Below are positions 25,907 through 34,463 of a stretch of DNA of 64,000 bases, in pieces (position 1 is the stretch's first letter; each line of letters begins with the position of its first letter). The notes below the pieces were generated by a model. It was not told where the DNA came from. It ran no database searches and saw only the letters and a program-made list of their open reading frames with translations. Both the position numbers and the translations under genes were made by a program. The stretch covers positions 62,001 to 126,000 of the forward strand of contig CBDDKF010000006.1 in the NCBI GenBank assembly GCA_965230015.1, in the 5' to 3' direction. The stretch comes from JABSQH01 sp965230015. GTDB lineage: Bacteria; Actinomycetota; Acidimicrobiia; Acidimicrobiales; Ilumatobacteraceae.

Positions 25907-26818
25907 TCAGGTGCGGCCGTCGAGGAGTTCCACGACTGCAGCGAAGGTGGCGTCGTCGGGGGGTGGCGCCAGCTCCCCCGTGCGGGGAACGTGCTCGCCG
26001 CCCGTCCAGTACGCGGCCATCACTTCGGCGAAGTCCTCGCTCGGTTGCAGACCCCAGGTATCGATGTCGTGGGCACCGGGCAACCGCCATTCGGTGTCGG
26101 GGTCGATGCCGCGCAGCGCTCGATACGTCGCGCGGTCGTCGTCGCTCATCCACTCGGCGTCGACCGCATGGCCCCACTCGTGGAGCACGGTTACCACGTA
26201 CTCCTCCAGCGACCGGTTGCGGTTGGAGTTGATCACGATGGTCTTGCTGTCGATGTCGGTCGAGCCGCCGGTTCCGGACATCGGTCCCGCCACCTCGATG
26301 CGCCACTCGGGCAGCGCCGTCTCGAAGTCGAAGCGCTCCCGGGCCAATCCGATCGCCTCGTCGATCTTGGCCTCGACCTCCTCGATCGACTCGGCGTCGA
26401 TCGCCCGGGTGTAGACACGTCCGCAGGCGTCGTCGACACACACTGTGTGGGCACCTTCGTCGAGAATCTCGACGCGCATGGTGAACTCGCCGTCCGGCCC
26501 GAAGTCGAAGGTGGCGTCGGCCTGGGTGTCGTCGTCGACCGTCACGACCGCGTTGGGCGATGCGCCCGAGCCGTTCATCTCCGCGACCGCGTTCTCAGGA
26601 CTCCACAGGCGCTCGATCACGATCGCCGACGGCGCCACAGTGGTCGGGGCGGAGGAGTTCGGCGGGGGCAGCGTCGACGACGCCGCGGTCGGCGGCGGTG
26701 TCCCGGCGCCCGCCACGTCGGGCTCGCTCGAGGTCGTGCTGCACGCGGCGAGCACGAGGGCGGCGGCGATCACGCCGCCCGCCAGGTCAGTCGCTGGCCG
26801 TCGGTGCCGGTTGATCAT
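25907..26818 (-). CDS. lipoprotein with HExxH metalloprotease motif
   Basis: A 303-residue exported protein with a lipobox LAAC (lipidated Cys26) and a Thr/Pro/Ser-rich linker (27-65). A C-terminal domain carries VTVLHEWGHAVDAEW, a zinc-metalloprotease HExxH; the Glu in EDFAEVMAAYW downstream may be the third ligand, as in gluzincins. A segment at 165-190 (TGGSTDIDSKTIVINSN) precedes it. ATG 26818 overlaps the end of orn by 32 bp on the same strand, so the two are probably co-transcribed. Substrate unknown; it could be a pseudoenzyme. Confidence 0.75.
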   Translation of the reverse strand: MINRHRRPATDLAGGVIAAALVLAACSTTSSEPDVAGAGTPPPTAASSTLPPPNSSAPTTVAPSAIVIERLWSPENAVAEMNGSGASPNAVVTVDDDTQADATFDFGPDGEFTMRVEILDEGAHTVCVDDACGRVYTRAIDAESIEEVEAKIDEAIGLARERFDFETALPEWRIEVAGPMSGTGGSTDIDSKTIVINSNRNRSLEEYVVTVLHEWGHAVDAEWMSDDDRATYRALRGIDPDTEWRLPGAHDIDTWGLQPSEDFAEVMAAYWTGGEHVPRTGELAPPPDDATFAAVVELLDGRT

Positions 26819-27416
26819 TGTCGGCAACGGTGGTCGGCTCGTCCGCTGGCGGTTCGGGCAGCGTGAGCGCGTCGGCGTCGACGAACACGTACTGCCGATA
26901 GAACTCGAGCTCGGCGACCGAGGCACGAATGTCGTCGAGGGCGCGATGCGCACCCTTGCCCTGCGGGCGCCGGCCGTCGAGGTCGGGGTACCAGCGCTTC
27001 ACCAGCTCTTTGATGCTCGACACGTCGATCGAGCGGTAGTGCAGGTGGTTCTCGATGTCGGGGAGATACGCCGCCAGGAACCGGCGGTCGGTGCCGATCG
27101 AGTTGCCACACAGCGGCACCGTCATCGGCTCGGGCACGTGACGTTGGATGAACTCGAGCGTCGCTTGGCCAGCTTCGTCGAGGCTGATCGTCGACGCCTT
27201 GATCTGGTCGAGCAGACCCGAGCGGGTGTGCATGTCGACCACGAACGGGTCCATGGCGTCGAGCACCTCGTCGGGCTGGTGGATCACCAGATCGGGGCCT
27301 TCCTCGATGATCGCCAGGTCGTCGTCGGTGATCAAGGTGGCGATTTCGACGATGACGTCGCTGGTGTGATCGAGCCCGGTCATCTCTAAGTCCATCCACA
27401 CCAGCACGGGCGACAT
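26787..27416 (-). CDS. orn: oligoribonuclease
   Basis: A 209-residue DEDDh 3'-5' exonuclease that degrades 2-5-nt RNAs and pGpG. Exo I is VWMDLEMTGLD, Exo II is CGNSIGTDRRFL, and Exo III contains HRALDDIRASV with the catalytic His and Asp. The family SSIKELVKRWYP segment is present. ATG 27416 starts the classic MSPVLVWMDLEMTG; the longer frame upstream is discarded. An Asp/Pro-rich tail of ~25 residues extends the usual length and overlaps the lipoprotein start. Confidence 0.95.
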   Translation of the reverse strand: MSPVLVWMDLEMTGLDHTSDVIVEIATLITDDDLAIIEEGPDLVIHQPDEVLDAMDPFVVDMHTRSGLLDQIKASTISLDEAGQATLEFIQRHVPEPMTVPLCGNSIGTDRRFLAAYLPDIENHLHYRSIDVSSIKELVKRWYPDLDGRRPQGKGAHRALDDIRASVAELEFYRQYVFVDADALTLPEPPADEPTTVADNDQPAPTASD

Positions 27417-27553
27417 CGTAGAGCCAGGTCGCCGATCGCGAGGGGTCGTCACCGGCAGACTCGGTGTTGGACGACGTGGTCACAGTGAGGGCGCCCCCCG
27501 CCACAGGTGCGATCATCGAGCCTCGTGAGGTCGTGGCTCGGAGGAGATGGTCG

Positions 27554-28192
27554 GTGAGTCCGCCCGACGGTCTCGAGCGAGCCTCGACGCTGACCGAGCT
27601 GCTGGCACTGGATGGCGTAGAGGAGCGGTGCGAGATCCGTGCTCAGGCAGGTGTGCGCGTCGGCGTGATGGCCTACCACGGCGGTTCGCTCGAAGAGATG
27701 ACCGACGTGATCGCCGAGCGAGTCGCCGCGCAAGCCGACGTGTCGTACTACGGGATCATCCAGCCGCCGGGCACGCGCCGGCATCTGGCGTCGACCAAGG
27801 TGCGCCCGGCGGAGTCGCCCGCCCTCGCCGGGTTTCTCGACGACGTCGACATCGTCGCGACCATTCATGGGTTCGGCCGGCGGGGCATGTTCTCGTCGTT
27901 GTTGCTCGGCGGCGGGAACCGCGACTTCGCCGAGCACGTCGGAGGGGCACTGCGACGCACGCTGCCGGCCTACGACGTGGTCACCGACCTCGAGCGCATT
28001 CCGTCCACGCTGCGCGGGGTGCATCCGAACAATCCGGTGAACCTGCCACGCGACGGCGGCGTGCAGGTCGAGCTGCCGCCCCGAGTGCGCGGGTCGAGTC
28101 CGCTGTGGTGGGACTGGGAGGGTCCGGGGCTAACGCCCCACACCGAACGACTCATCGACGGACTCGTCGACGCGTTGGCGAGCTGGTCGTAG
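27554..28192 (+). CDS. poly-gamma-glutamate hydrolase-family protein
   Basis: A 212-residue protein of the PghP/YmaC-like family of zinc peptidases that cut gamma-glutamyl bonds. Visible marks are AYHGGSLEEMTDVIAE (H-G-G-x2-E), SYYGIIQPPGTRRHLAST, VDIVATIHGFGR with a second His, and GGVQVELPPRVR near the end, equivalent to the GGVQLE motif. GTG 27554 follows GGAG at a good distance. No capsule (cap/pgs) genes are near, so the substrate may be foreign polyglutamate. Its 3' end overlaps the convergent histidine kinase gene by 63 bp. Confidence 0.75.
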   Translation: MSPPDGLERASTLTELLALDGVEERCEIRAQAGVRVGVMAYHGGSLEEMTDVIAERVAAQADVSYYGIIQPPGTRRHLASTKVRPAESPALAGFLDDVDIVATIHGFGRRGMFSSLLLGGGNRDFAEHVGGALRRTLPAYDVVTDLERIPSTLRGVHPNNPVNLPRDGGVQVELPPRVRGSSPLWWDWEGPGLTPHTERLIDGLVDALASWS

Positions 28193-29278
28193 CGCCGACG
28201 ACGCGGCAACCGGCAACTGGACTTCGACGACACCGCCGGGCCCCGGGCCGATGGCGATCCGTCCGTCGTGAGCGGCGACGATGCCGCGAGCGATCGACAA
28301 TCCGAGCCCGGCCGTGCCGGTGCGCGTGTCGCGCGCCGGGTCGGCGCGAGTGAACGGCTCGAAGGCCCGCTCGCGGAAGCCCGGCGGGAAGCCGGGGCCT
28401 TCGTCGGCCACCCGCAGCCGGGCGTCGCTGCCCATCTGTTCGAGGGTGACGGTGACCACCGAGTCGTTGGGCGAATAACGGATGGCGTTGTCGAGCAGGT
28501 TGCGCACCACACGGCCGATCTGCGGGCCGTCGGCTTCGACCACCACGCGCCGCTCGGCGTCGAGCAGCAGCTTGATGCTGCGACTCTCGGCCAACGGGCG
28601 AACCGTTTCCATCGCTTCGTCGGCCAGTTCGGTGAGGTCGAGACGCGTGCGGTGAAGGTCGAGCGTGCCGCTGACCAAGCGGGTGTGCAACTGCAGGTCG
28701 TCGACCAATGCCGACAGCGCACGCACCTGTCGTTCCATGCCCTTCAAGTACTGATCGGGGTCGTCGGCCACGCCGTCACGGATCGCCTCGACCGAGGCGC
28801 GCAACGCAGCGAGCGGCGTGCGCAGATCGTGGCTGATCGACGACAACATCAGCGACCGCTCGTTCTCGATCGCATCGAGGCGGTCGACCATGCGGTCGAA
28901 CATCTCGGCGGCCTCGCCGAGTTCGTCGTTGCGGATCACGCCCGTGCGTGCGCTCAGGTCGCCGTCGGCCACACGCATCGCGGCATCGCAGATGCGCTTG
29001 GCATCGCGGGCCACCGGGCGAGCGAGCAGCATGGCGGCCAGCGCGGCAGCCATCACGGCGGGAATCAGCGCCCACATCAGCATGGTGACGTCGTGGTCGG
29101 AGATGAACATCGTCTGCGCGGCGACGGCGATCATCAACAGCGCCACGCCGAGCACCGCGAGCTGCGCGGCGAGGAAGCGGCGGCCGAGCCGGTTCATTGC
29201 GTGAGCCTTTTGCACCGGCAGCTCGTCCCACGGGCTGGGGGCCGTGTCGTCGGTGGACGTGATCGTGGTGTTGCTCAT
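28130..29278 (-). CDS. sensor histidine kinase
   Basis: A 382-residue membrane kinase with two TM helices (about 37-58 and 66-87), a HAMP linker (ARPVARDAKRICDAAMRVADG), an H-box SHDLRTPLAALRAS, an N-box RNLLDNAIRYSP, and G1/G2 boxes VADEGPGFP and GTAGLGLSIA. There is almost no loop between the two membrane helices, so sensing is probably in or near the membrane. ATG 29278 overlaps the stop of the response regulator by 4 bp. It closes the minus-strand run and overlaps the PGA hydrolase gene. Confidence 0.92.
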   Translation of the reverse strand: MSNTTITSTDDTAPSPWDELPVQKAHAMNRLGRRFLAAQLAVLGVALLMIAVAAQTMFISDHDVTMLMWALIPAVMAAALAAMLLARPVARDAKRICDAAMRVADGDLSARTGVIRNDELGEAAEMFDRMVDRLDAIENERSLMLSSISHDLRTPLAALRASVEAIRDGVADDPDQYLKGMERQVRALSALVDDLQLHTRLVSGTLDLHRTRLDLTELADEAMETVRPLAESRSIKLLLDAERRVVVEADGPQIGRVVRNLLDNAIRYSPNDSVVTVTLEQMGSDARLRVADEGPGFPPGFRERAFEPFTRADPARDTRTGTAGLGLSIARGIVAAHDGRIAIGPGPGGVVEVQLPVAASSALRPARQRVDESVDESFGVGR

Positions 29279-29964
29279 GGCTCGAACCGGTAGCCGACGC
29301 CCCACACGGTGGTGATCCACCGCGGGTGCTCGGGGTCGTTCTCGATCTTGTTGCGGATGCGCCGCACGTGCACGGTGACGGTGGCCGGGTCTTGCCATTC
29401 GGGCGACGACTGCCACACCGACTCGAGCAGCTCGGCACGGGAAAACACCTGGCGAGGTGACGCGGCGAGGAACGCCAGCACGTCGAATTCCTTGGGTGTC
29501 AGCTCGACGTTCTCGCCGTTGAGGGTGACCTCGCGACTGAGCGGTTCGATGCGCAGCTCGCCGAAGTCGAGCGGTTGAGGTGACGACACATTGCGGCCGC
29601 TGGTGCGCCGCAGCACGCCGTTGACGCGCGCCGCGAGCTCACGCGGCGAGAACGGTTTGACCACGTAATCGTCGGCGCCGAGTTCGAGGCCGGAGACGCG
29701 GTCGGTCTCTTCGGCGCGGGCGGTGAGCATGATCACCGGGATCTGGCTCGACGAGCGCACGCGGCGCAGGATGTCGAGACCGTTCACGCCCGGCAGCATC
29801 ATGTCGAGCACGACCAGATCGGGCGGGTCGGCGTCGAGCAGTTCGAGCGCGGTGTTGCCGTCGGCGGCTTCGGCCACGTCGTGTCCGTCGCGCCGGAGAT
29901 ATCCGACGACCACCTCGCGTACCGTCGGCTCGTCGTCGACAACGAGGACCTTCGTGGACGTCAT
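29275..29964 (-). CDS. OmpR/PhoB-family response regulator
   Basis: A 229-residue regulator. The receiver domain has the acidic pocket VVDDEP, phospho-acceptor Asp in LVVLDMMLPG, Thr in IMLTARAEE and Lys in YVVKPFSPRE. The winged-helix output domain covers about 130-229, with LTPKEFDVLAFLAASPRQVF and VTVHVRRIRNKIE. ATG 29964 is preferred to GTG 29967. It is cognate to the overlapping kinase gene. The IS element begins about 85 bp upstream and may have altered its promoter. Confidence 0.92.
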   Translation of the reverse strand: MTSTKVLVVDDEPTVREVVVGYLRRDGHDVAEAADGNTALELLDADPPDLVVLDMMLPGVNGLDILRRVRSSSQIPVIMLTARAEETDRVSGLELGADDYVVKPFSPRELAARVNGVLRRTSGRNVSSPQPLDFGELRIEPLSREVTLNGENVELTPKEFDVLAFLAASPRQVFSRAELLESVWQSSPEWQDPATVTVHVRRIRNKIENDPEHPRWITTVWGVGYRFEP

Positions 29965-30049
29965 CACACCAGCCTCGCCCCGATCGGCCGATGCTTCAAC
30001 CCCGATCTCGTTCCGTTTTCGGTTCGTTGTGTTCCACGCAGCATCCGTT

Positions 30050-30063
30050 CTGTAACGGTGGTG
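30050..30063 (+). repeat. left inverted repeat of the IS110-family element
   Basis: CTGTAACGGTGGTG, perfectly complementary to 31390-31403. The bases just outside (CCGTT) can also pair with TAACGG inside, giving a small end hairpin. Confidence 0.8.
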
Positions 30064-30329
30064 TCTGACTGTGAGTGTGGGGGTGGCGCGCTGCTGCGGT
30101 TGGTGGTGGTGTGTTGTGGTTGATGACTTGGTGCGTGACTCTGTGTCTGACTGACCGTGGTGTCTTGTTGGTGACTTGTCCGTATTGGGTTGTTGGCCCC
30201 GGCCCTGGCCGGAGTGACTGGCCTGATTAGGAGCTTGACCGCCAGTTGAGCCTGGCGTGTCCCATCACAGTCCTGCCGATCTCCGTCCTGGACCGGAACC
30301 TCACGTTCCACGTTCAAAGGAGAAACGCA
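30064..30329 (+). ncRNA. candidate bridge RNA region of the IS110-family element
   Basis: The 266-bp non-coding left end lies between the inverted repeat and the recombinase start. IS110 recombinases are guided by a structured bridge RNA transcribed from a non-coding end; that is known for the family. Here the region has self-complementary parts, including a GGCC-ct-GGCC core near 30201-30210 and CGCCAG-n6-CTGGCG (30240-30257). The exact RNA ends and the target- and donor-binding loops cannot be set by eye. Confidence 0.45.
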
Positions 30330-31373
30330 GTGTCCATGCTGGCAGAAACTGTCGATGTCGTCATTGGTGTCGATACGCATAAACACACCCACACCGCGGC
30401 GATCGTGACCGCAGCAACCGCGGCAACGGTCGAGACGACGACTGCTGATACCACCCCGGAGGGGTACCGGTGTCTTGTCGAGCGTGCTGAGCGTTGCGGC
30501 GGGTTACGGGCGTGGGCCATCGAAGGCGCCAACGGGTATGGCGCTGGATTGGCCCGCTTCCTTGTCGAGCGCGGCGAGGTGGTGATCGAACTGGACCGGC
30601 CCCAGCGAACCAAGCGTCGCCATGGCGCCAAGTCCGATCCGATCGACGCAGTACGCGCAGCCCGCGAGGCACTGAGCCGTGAGCATCTCAGCGAACCACG
30701 AGCCAGCGGCGCACGCCAGGCCCTCTCGGTGCGGCTCGCGGCTCGCCGTCTGGCAGTCGATTCGGGCACCGACACTCAACGTCAGCTCCACGCTCTCGTT
30801 GTCGCCGCGCCCGAACAACTCCGCTCGAAACTCCGCAACATGACGACTGCTGAGATGCTCACGACCTGCAGTCGGCTACGCGTCGATCCTCGCTGGGACC
30901 TCACCACACGAGAAACCGCGCACGTGCTGCGCTGCCTCGCCCGCCGAGCAACTGCCCTCGCTCACGAAGCCAAACAACACGAAACAGCAATCCGCAACAT
31001 CGTCGGTTCCTGGCGCCCCGACATCATGAACAACTGCGGGGTCGGACCAATCGTCGCGGCCACCGTGTTATGCGCCTGGTCACACCCCGGACGGATCCGA
31101 TCCGATGCCGCCTTCGCCATGCTCGCCGGGACCGCCCCCATCCCCGCATCATCAGGCATCACCAACCGACACCGACTCAACCGATCCGGCGACCGACGCC
31201 TCAACCAAGCAATCCACACCATCGTGCTCACCCGCATGCGCCTCGACCCCACCACCAAGACCTACGTCGAACGCCGCCGCGCCGACGGCAAATCAACCCG
31301 CGACATCCAACGCTGCCTCAAGCGCTACATCACCCGCCAACTCTTCCGACAACTCGAACACCACACCACTTGA
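30330..31373 (+). CDS. IS110-family transposase/recombinase
   Basis: A 347-residue recombinase. The N-terminal RuvC-like DEDD domain begins VIGVDTHKHTHTAA (first Asp at 15), with AIEGANGYGAGLARFL and KSDPIDAVRAAREAL supplying the next acidic residues. The C-terminal Tnp_20 domain has CGVGPIVAATVLCAW and MLAGTAPIPASSG, whose Ser is the family nucleophile, then NRSGDRRLNQAIHTI. GTG 30330 was chosen over ATG 30336 because AAGGAG is 7 nt upstream. The frame is intact and the element may be active. Confidence 0.9.
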   Translation: MSMLAETVDVVIGVDTHKHTHTAAIVTAATAATVETTTADTTPEGYRCLVERAERCGGLRAWAIEGANGYGAGLARFLVERGEVVIELDRPQRTKRRHGAKSDPIDAVRAAREALSREHLSEPRASGARQALSVRLAARRLAVDSGTDTQRQLHALVVAAPEQLRSKLRNMTTAEMLTTCSRLRVDPRWDLTTRETAHVLRCLARRATALAHEAKQHETAIRNIVGSWRPDIMNNCGVGPIVAATVLCAWSHPGRIRSDAAFAMLAGTAPIPASSGITNRHRLNRSGDRRLNQAIHTIVLTRMRLDPTTKTYVERRRADGKSTRDIQRCLKRYITRQLFRQLEHHTT

Positions 31374-31389
31374 CACCACATAGGAGCGT

Positions 31390-31403
31390 CACCACCGTTA
31401 CAG
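31390..31403 (-). repeat. right inverted repeat of the IS110-family element
   Basis: CACCACCGTTACAG, the exact complement of 30050-30063, 16 bp after the transposase stop and 2 bp before the pdxH stop codon. Confidence 0.8.
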
Positions 31404-31405
31404 CG

Positions 31406-32089
31406 TCAGGGCGCGAGGCGTTCGATGGTCCAACCGTCGGCGTCGGTACGGCGGTAACGCAGTCGATCGTGAAGTCGGCTCGGGCGACCTTGCCAGAACT
31501 CCCACTCGGTGGGGACGATCCGCCATCCGCCCCAGTGCGGTGGCCTGGGCACCGGCTCGTCGGCGAATTGCTCGTCGTAGCCGGCGACTCGTTCTTCGAG
31601 CACCGAACGATCGGCGATCACTTCGCTCTGCGGCGATGCCCACGCGCCCACGCGACTGCCGCGCGGACGAGACGCGAAGTAGGCATCGCTCTGTTCTGCC
31701 GAAACTCGCTCGACGCGTCCGCGCACCCGTACCTGGCGGTGCAGATCGAGCCAGGCGAACGATGCGGCGGCGCCGGGTGCGTCGTCGAGCTGCCGGCTCT
31801 TCGCGCTGTGGTAGTTGGTGTAGAAGACGATGCCGTCGGCGTCGACCTCGCGGGCCAGCACGATGCGCGCGTCGGGGATCCCGTCGAGGCCAACGGTCGA
31901 CACGGTCATGGCATGCGGTTCGGCGACCGCGGCGGCCGCAGCCTCGTCGTGCCACTGCCACCATTGGTCGACCGGGTCGGGGGCGAGGTCGCCGACGTCG
32001 AGCCCAGCGGTTTCGTATTGCTGCCGCCGAGCCCGGAGCCCGGCGGCCCGATCGGCGGCAGTGGAGTCGGCGGTGCTGAAGTCGGTCAT
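31406..32089 (-). CDS. pdxH: pyridoxamine 5'-phosphate oxidase
   Basis: A 227-residue FMN flavoprotein that oxidises PNP/PMP to PLP, the cofactor used for example by GlyA. Family marks are PDARIVLAREVDADGIVFYT (FMN site), NYHSAKSRQL, ASFAWLDLHRQVRVRGRVE and the C-terminal PHWGGWRIVPTEWEFWQG ending RLHDRLRYRR and ERLAP. ATG 32089 starts 7 bp after the serS stop; an ATG at 32116 inside serS is the longer alternative. The coding region is complete even though the IS end touches its stop codon. Confidence 0.92.
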   Translation of the reverse strand: MTDFSTADSTAADRAAGLRARRQQYETAGLDVGDLAPDPVDQWWQWHDEAAAAAVAEPHAMTVSTVGLDGIPDARIVLAREVDADGIVFYTNYHSAKSRQLDDAPGAAASFAWLDLHRQVRVRGRVERVSAEQSDAYFASRPRGSRVGAWASPQSEVIADRSVLEERVAGYDEQFADEPVPRPPHWGGWRIVPTEWEFWQGRPSRLHDRLRYRRTDADGWTIERLAP

Positions 32090-32096
32090 TGCAACA

Positions 32097-33428
32097 TCAG
32101 TGGGCGGCGCCGACATGTGCGACTCGCGGCTCGATGCGCATCATGCCGCGCATGTACGGGCGGAGCACCTCGGGGACCGTCACCGAGCCGTCGGTGTTGC
32201 GATAGTTCTCGATGATCGCCGCCCACACACGTGGCACGGCCAGCGCCGACCCGTTGAGCGTGTGCACGAGATCGGTGCCCTTGCGCGGGTTGCCCTCGTC
32301 GTCCACCCGGCGATATCGGATGTTGGCCCGACGGGCCTGGTAGTCGCTGAACCAGCTGATCGACGACACCTCGAGCCAGTCGTCCGCGCCGGGCGCATAC
32401 ACCTCCACGTCGAAGCTGCGGTGGTGGCTCTGACCCAAGTCGCCCGTGCAGATCTCGATCACCCGATACGGCAACTCGAGGCGGGCGATCACCCGCTCGG
32501 CGCGGTCGCGCATCTCGGTGAGCAGCTCGGGAGCCTGCTCCGGGGTCGCCAACGCGAGGATCTCGACCTTGTCGAATTCGTGGGCGCGCAACATCCCGCG
32601 GGTGTCGCGTCCCGCGGCGCCGGCCTCGCGGCGATAGGCGGGGCTGTAGGCCATGAAGCGCATCGGCAGTTCGGCGTGGTCGAGGATCTCGTCGCCGTAG
32701 ATCGAGGTGAGCGGCACCTCGGCGGTGGGGATGCACCACAGGTCGTCGCGCTCGATGGCGTACGCGTCGTCGGCGAACTTGGGCAGCTGTCCGGTGGCGG
32801 TGAGCGTGGCCGTGCTGACGAGCGACGGCGGACGGATCTCTTCGAAGTCGTCGGCGTTGGCGTCGAGCCCGTACTGACACAGGGCGCGGGCCAGCGTGGC
32901 GCCAGCACCGCGCTGCATGGTGAACATCGCGCCCGACACCTTGACCGCCCGCTCGTTGTCGAGGATGCCGAGCGCTTCTGCGGTTTCCCAGTGCGGGACG
33001 CGCTGGTGATCGGGGTACGTGGCATGGGTGGCCACCGGTCCGACGATCACCGGGTTGTCGGCGTCGCTCGCCCCGTCGGGGGCGTCGGGGTGCGGCGTGT
33101 TGGGGATGCCCAACAACAGTTCGTGGAGGGCGGCGGCGACCTCGTCGTGCTCGGCGGCCAGGCCCTTCTCGCGCGAACCGAGGTCGCGGCTCTCGGCCTG
33201 GAGCTTCTCGGCGGCCTCGATGTCGCCGTCACGCCGGAGGGCGCCGACCTCTTTGGAGATCGAGTTCACCCGGGCGCGGCACTCGTCGCGTTCGACCGTG
33301 ATGTCACGCAGGCGGGCGTCGAGCCGGGCGGCGTGCTCGAGTTCGTCGATGATCGCCGGGCGGGCCCGCCGCGCAAGGGCTGTGCGGAGGCCGTCGAGGT
33401 CGGTGCGCAGCAGTCGCTGGTCGATCAC
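32097..33428 (-). CDS. serS: seryl-tRNA synthetase
   Basis: A 443-residue class II aminoacyl-tRNA synthetase. The N-terminal two-helix coiled coil (about 25-105) binds the tRNA long variable arm. Motif 2 is SPAYRREAGAAGRDTRGMLR, followed by HEFDKVE. Motif 3 lies in TLNGSALAVPRVWAAIIENY. SISWFSDYQARRANIRYR is a serine-binding signature. The start is GTG 33428. It is the first non-respiratory gene downstream of ctaG on the same strand. Confidence 0.95.
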   Translation of the reverse strand: MIDQRLLRTDLDGLRTALARRARPAIIDELEHAARLDARLRDITVERDECRARVNSISKEVGALRRDGDIEAAEKLQAESRDLGSREKGLAAEHDEVAAALHELLLGIPNTPHPDAPDGASDADNPVIVGPVATHATYPDHQRVPHWETAEALGILDNERAVKVSGAMFTMQRGAGATLARALCQYGLDANADDFEEIRPPSLVSTATLTATGQLPKFADDAYAIERDDLWCIPTAEVPLTSIYGDEILDHAELPMRFMAYSPAYRREAGAAGRDTRGMLRAHEFDKVEILALATPEQAPELLTEMRDRAERVIARLELPYRVIEICTGDLGQSHHRSFDVEVYAPGADDWLEVSSISWFSDYQARRANIRYRRVDDEGNPRKGTDLVHTLNGSALAVPRVWAAIIENYRNTDGSVTVPEVLRPYMRGMMRIEPRVAHVGAAH

Positions 33429-33449
33429 GTGGCGAGGTTACCGACGCGA

Positions 33450-34433
33450 TCAGCGCGACACGGCGTCGTTTGACGCGTCGTCGGCAGGTGGATTCCCGCT
33501 CGGCGCCGACTGGGAGCGGGCGAATTCACGCTCGACATCTTCGGTGGTCATCGGGAACTCGTCGTGCCCGGTGATCTCGGCGGTGGGCATGGCGCCGCGC
33601 CGCTTGTAGTTGTGCTCGCTGCGGTATGTGCTGGCGAACCGCTTGAAGTAGATGAACACGATGAGCGTCCACAAGAAGATCGATCCGCCGAGCTTCATCA
33701 CTGCGCCGGCGAGCTGTTGATCTTCGGTGATGCTCAGGCCGAGCAGTCGTGTCGGGATGTCGTAGGCCTCGTACACCGTGCCTTCGGCGAAGGTCAGCCA
33801 GGCCGCGGGCAGCGTCGGCACGATCGACTGCAGGAACAGGTAGATCGACTTGCCAATCGGGGTGAGGTGGTACTCGGGGAACGGTCCGCACACCGGCATC
33901 CACATCAAGAGCGACAGCATCACCACCACGAAGTGCAGCGAGTAGTGCAGCGGCCCGTTGGCCACCGACTCGTTCACGGCGATCGGAATGTGGGTGACGA
34001 TGACCGCCACGTTGAACGCCACACCAGCGACCACGGGCCGACACATGAACGACAGCGCCGAATACAGCTTGCCGTTGCCGATCAGCACCCGCAGCAACCA
34101 CTCCGGCGTGGCCAACAGGGCCAACGGCGGGAGGAAGTAGGTGAGCATCATGTGTTGGAACATGTGCGCCGAGTAGAGGTACTCCTCGCTGATGTCGTGC
34201 AGCGGCCAGTCGCTGGCCACCCACAGCATCACCATTGCGCCAACGAAGGCGTATTTGTTCTTGCGGCTGACGGGCGGGGTGCCTTCGGGCACGGCCCGCG
34301 GGCCGACCACCTTGACCATGTAGATGTACAACGCGGTCAATGAACCAACCAGGATCCACACCTCAGGGTGGAACTGGTAGCGCCACGGGTTGGTGTCGTT
34401 CGCAGCGCTGTCGATCGCTTGGGCCAGGAGCAT
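33450..34433 (-). CDS. ctaG: CtaG-like cytochrome c oxidase assembly protein
   Basis: A 327-residue integral membrane protein of the caa3_CtaG family (Bacillus CtaG type, not the Cox11 type). About seven TM helices carry HMFQHMMLTYFLPPLALLATP, the most conserved element, then VTHIPIAVNESVANGPLHYSLH and MPVCGPFPEYHLTPIGKSIYLF; the histidines are thought to help copper delivery. The C-terminal ~55 residues are hydrophilic. ATG 34433 follows a GGAGGA ribosome site. It is the last gene of the oxidase cluster and presumably metallates CuB or CuA of CtaC/CtaD. Confidence 0.88.
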   Translation of the reverse strand: MLLAQAIDSAANDTNPWRYQFHPEVWILVGSLTALYIYMVKVVGPRAVPEGTPPVSRKNKYAFVGAMVMLWVASDWPLHDISEEYLYSAHMFQHMMLTYFLPPLALLATPEWLLRVLIGNGKLYSALSFMCRPVVAGVAFNVAVIVTHIPIAVNESVANGPLHYSLHFVVVMLSLLMWMPVCGPFPEYHLTPIGKSIYLFLQSIVPTLPAAWLTFAEGTVYEAYDIPTRLLGLSITEDQQLAGAVMKLGGSIFLWTLIVFIYFKRFASTYRSEHNYKRRGAMPTAEITGHDEFPMTTEDVEREFARSQSAPSGNPPADDASNDAVSR

Positions 34434-34463
34434 GGGGGAGTCCTCCCCGGGCCACGCCGGGGG

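Larger units (their letters stand above)
30050..31403 (+). mobile_element. IS110-family insertion sequence
   Basis: An element of ~1354 bp defined by a perfect 14-bp inverted repeat (CTGTAACGGTGGTG at 30050-30063 and its complement at 31390-31403). It encloses one IS110-type recombinase gene and a ~266-bp non-coding left end. Inverted ends are typical of the IS1111 subgroup, while a long left non-coding end is typical of the IS110 subgroup. No flanking target duplication is evident, as usual for the family. It sits between the response regulator promoter and pdxH, with its right end 2 bp from the pdxH stop codon. Confidence 0.8.
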
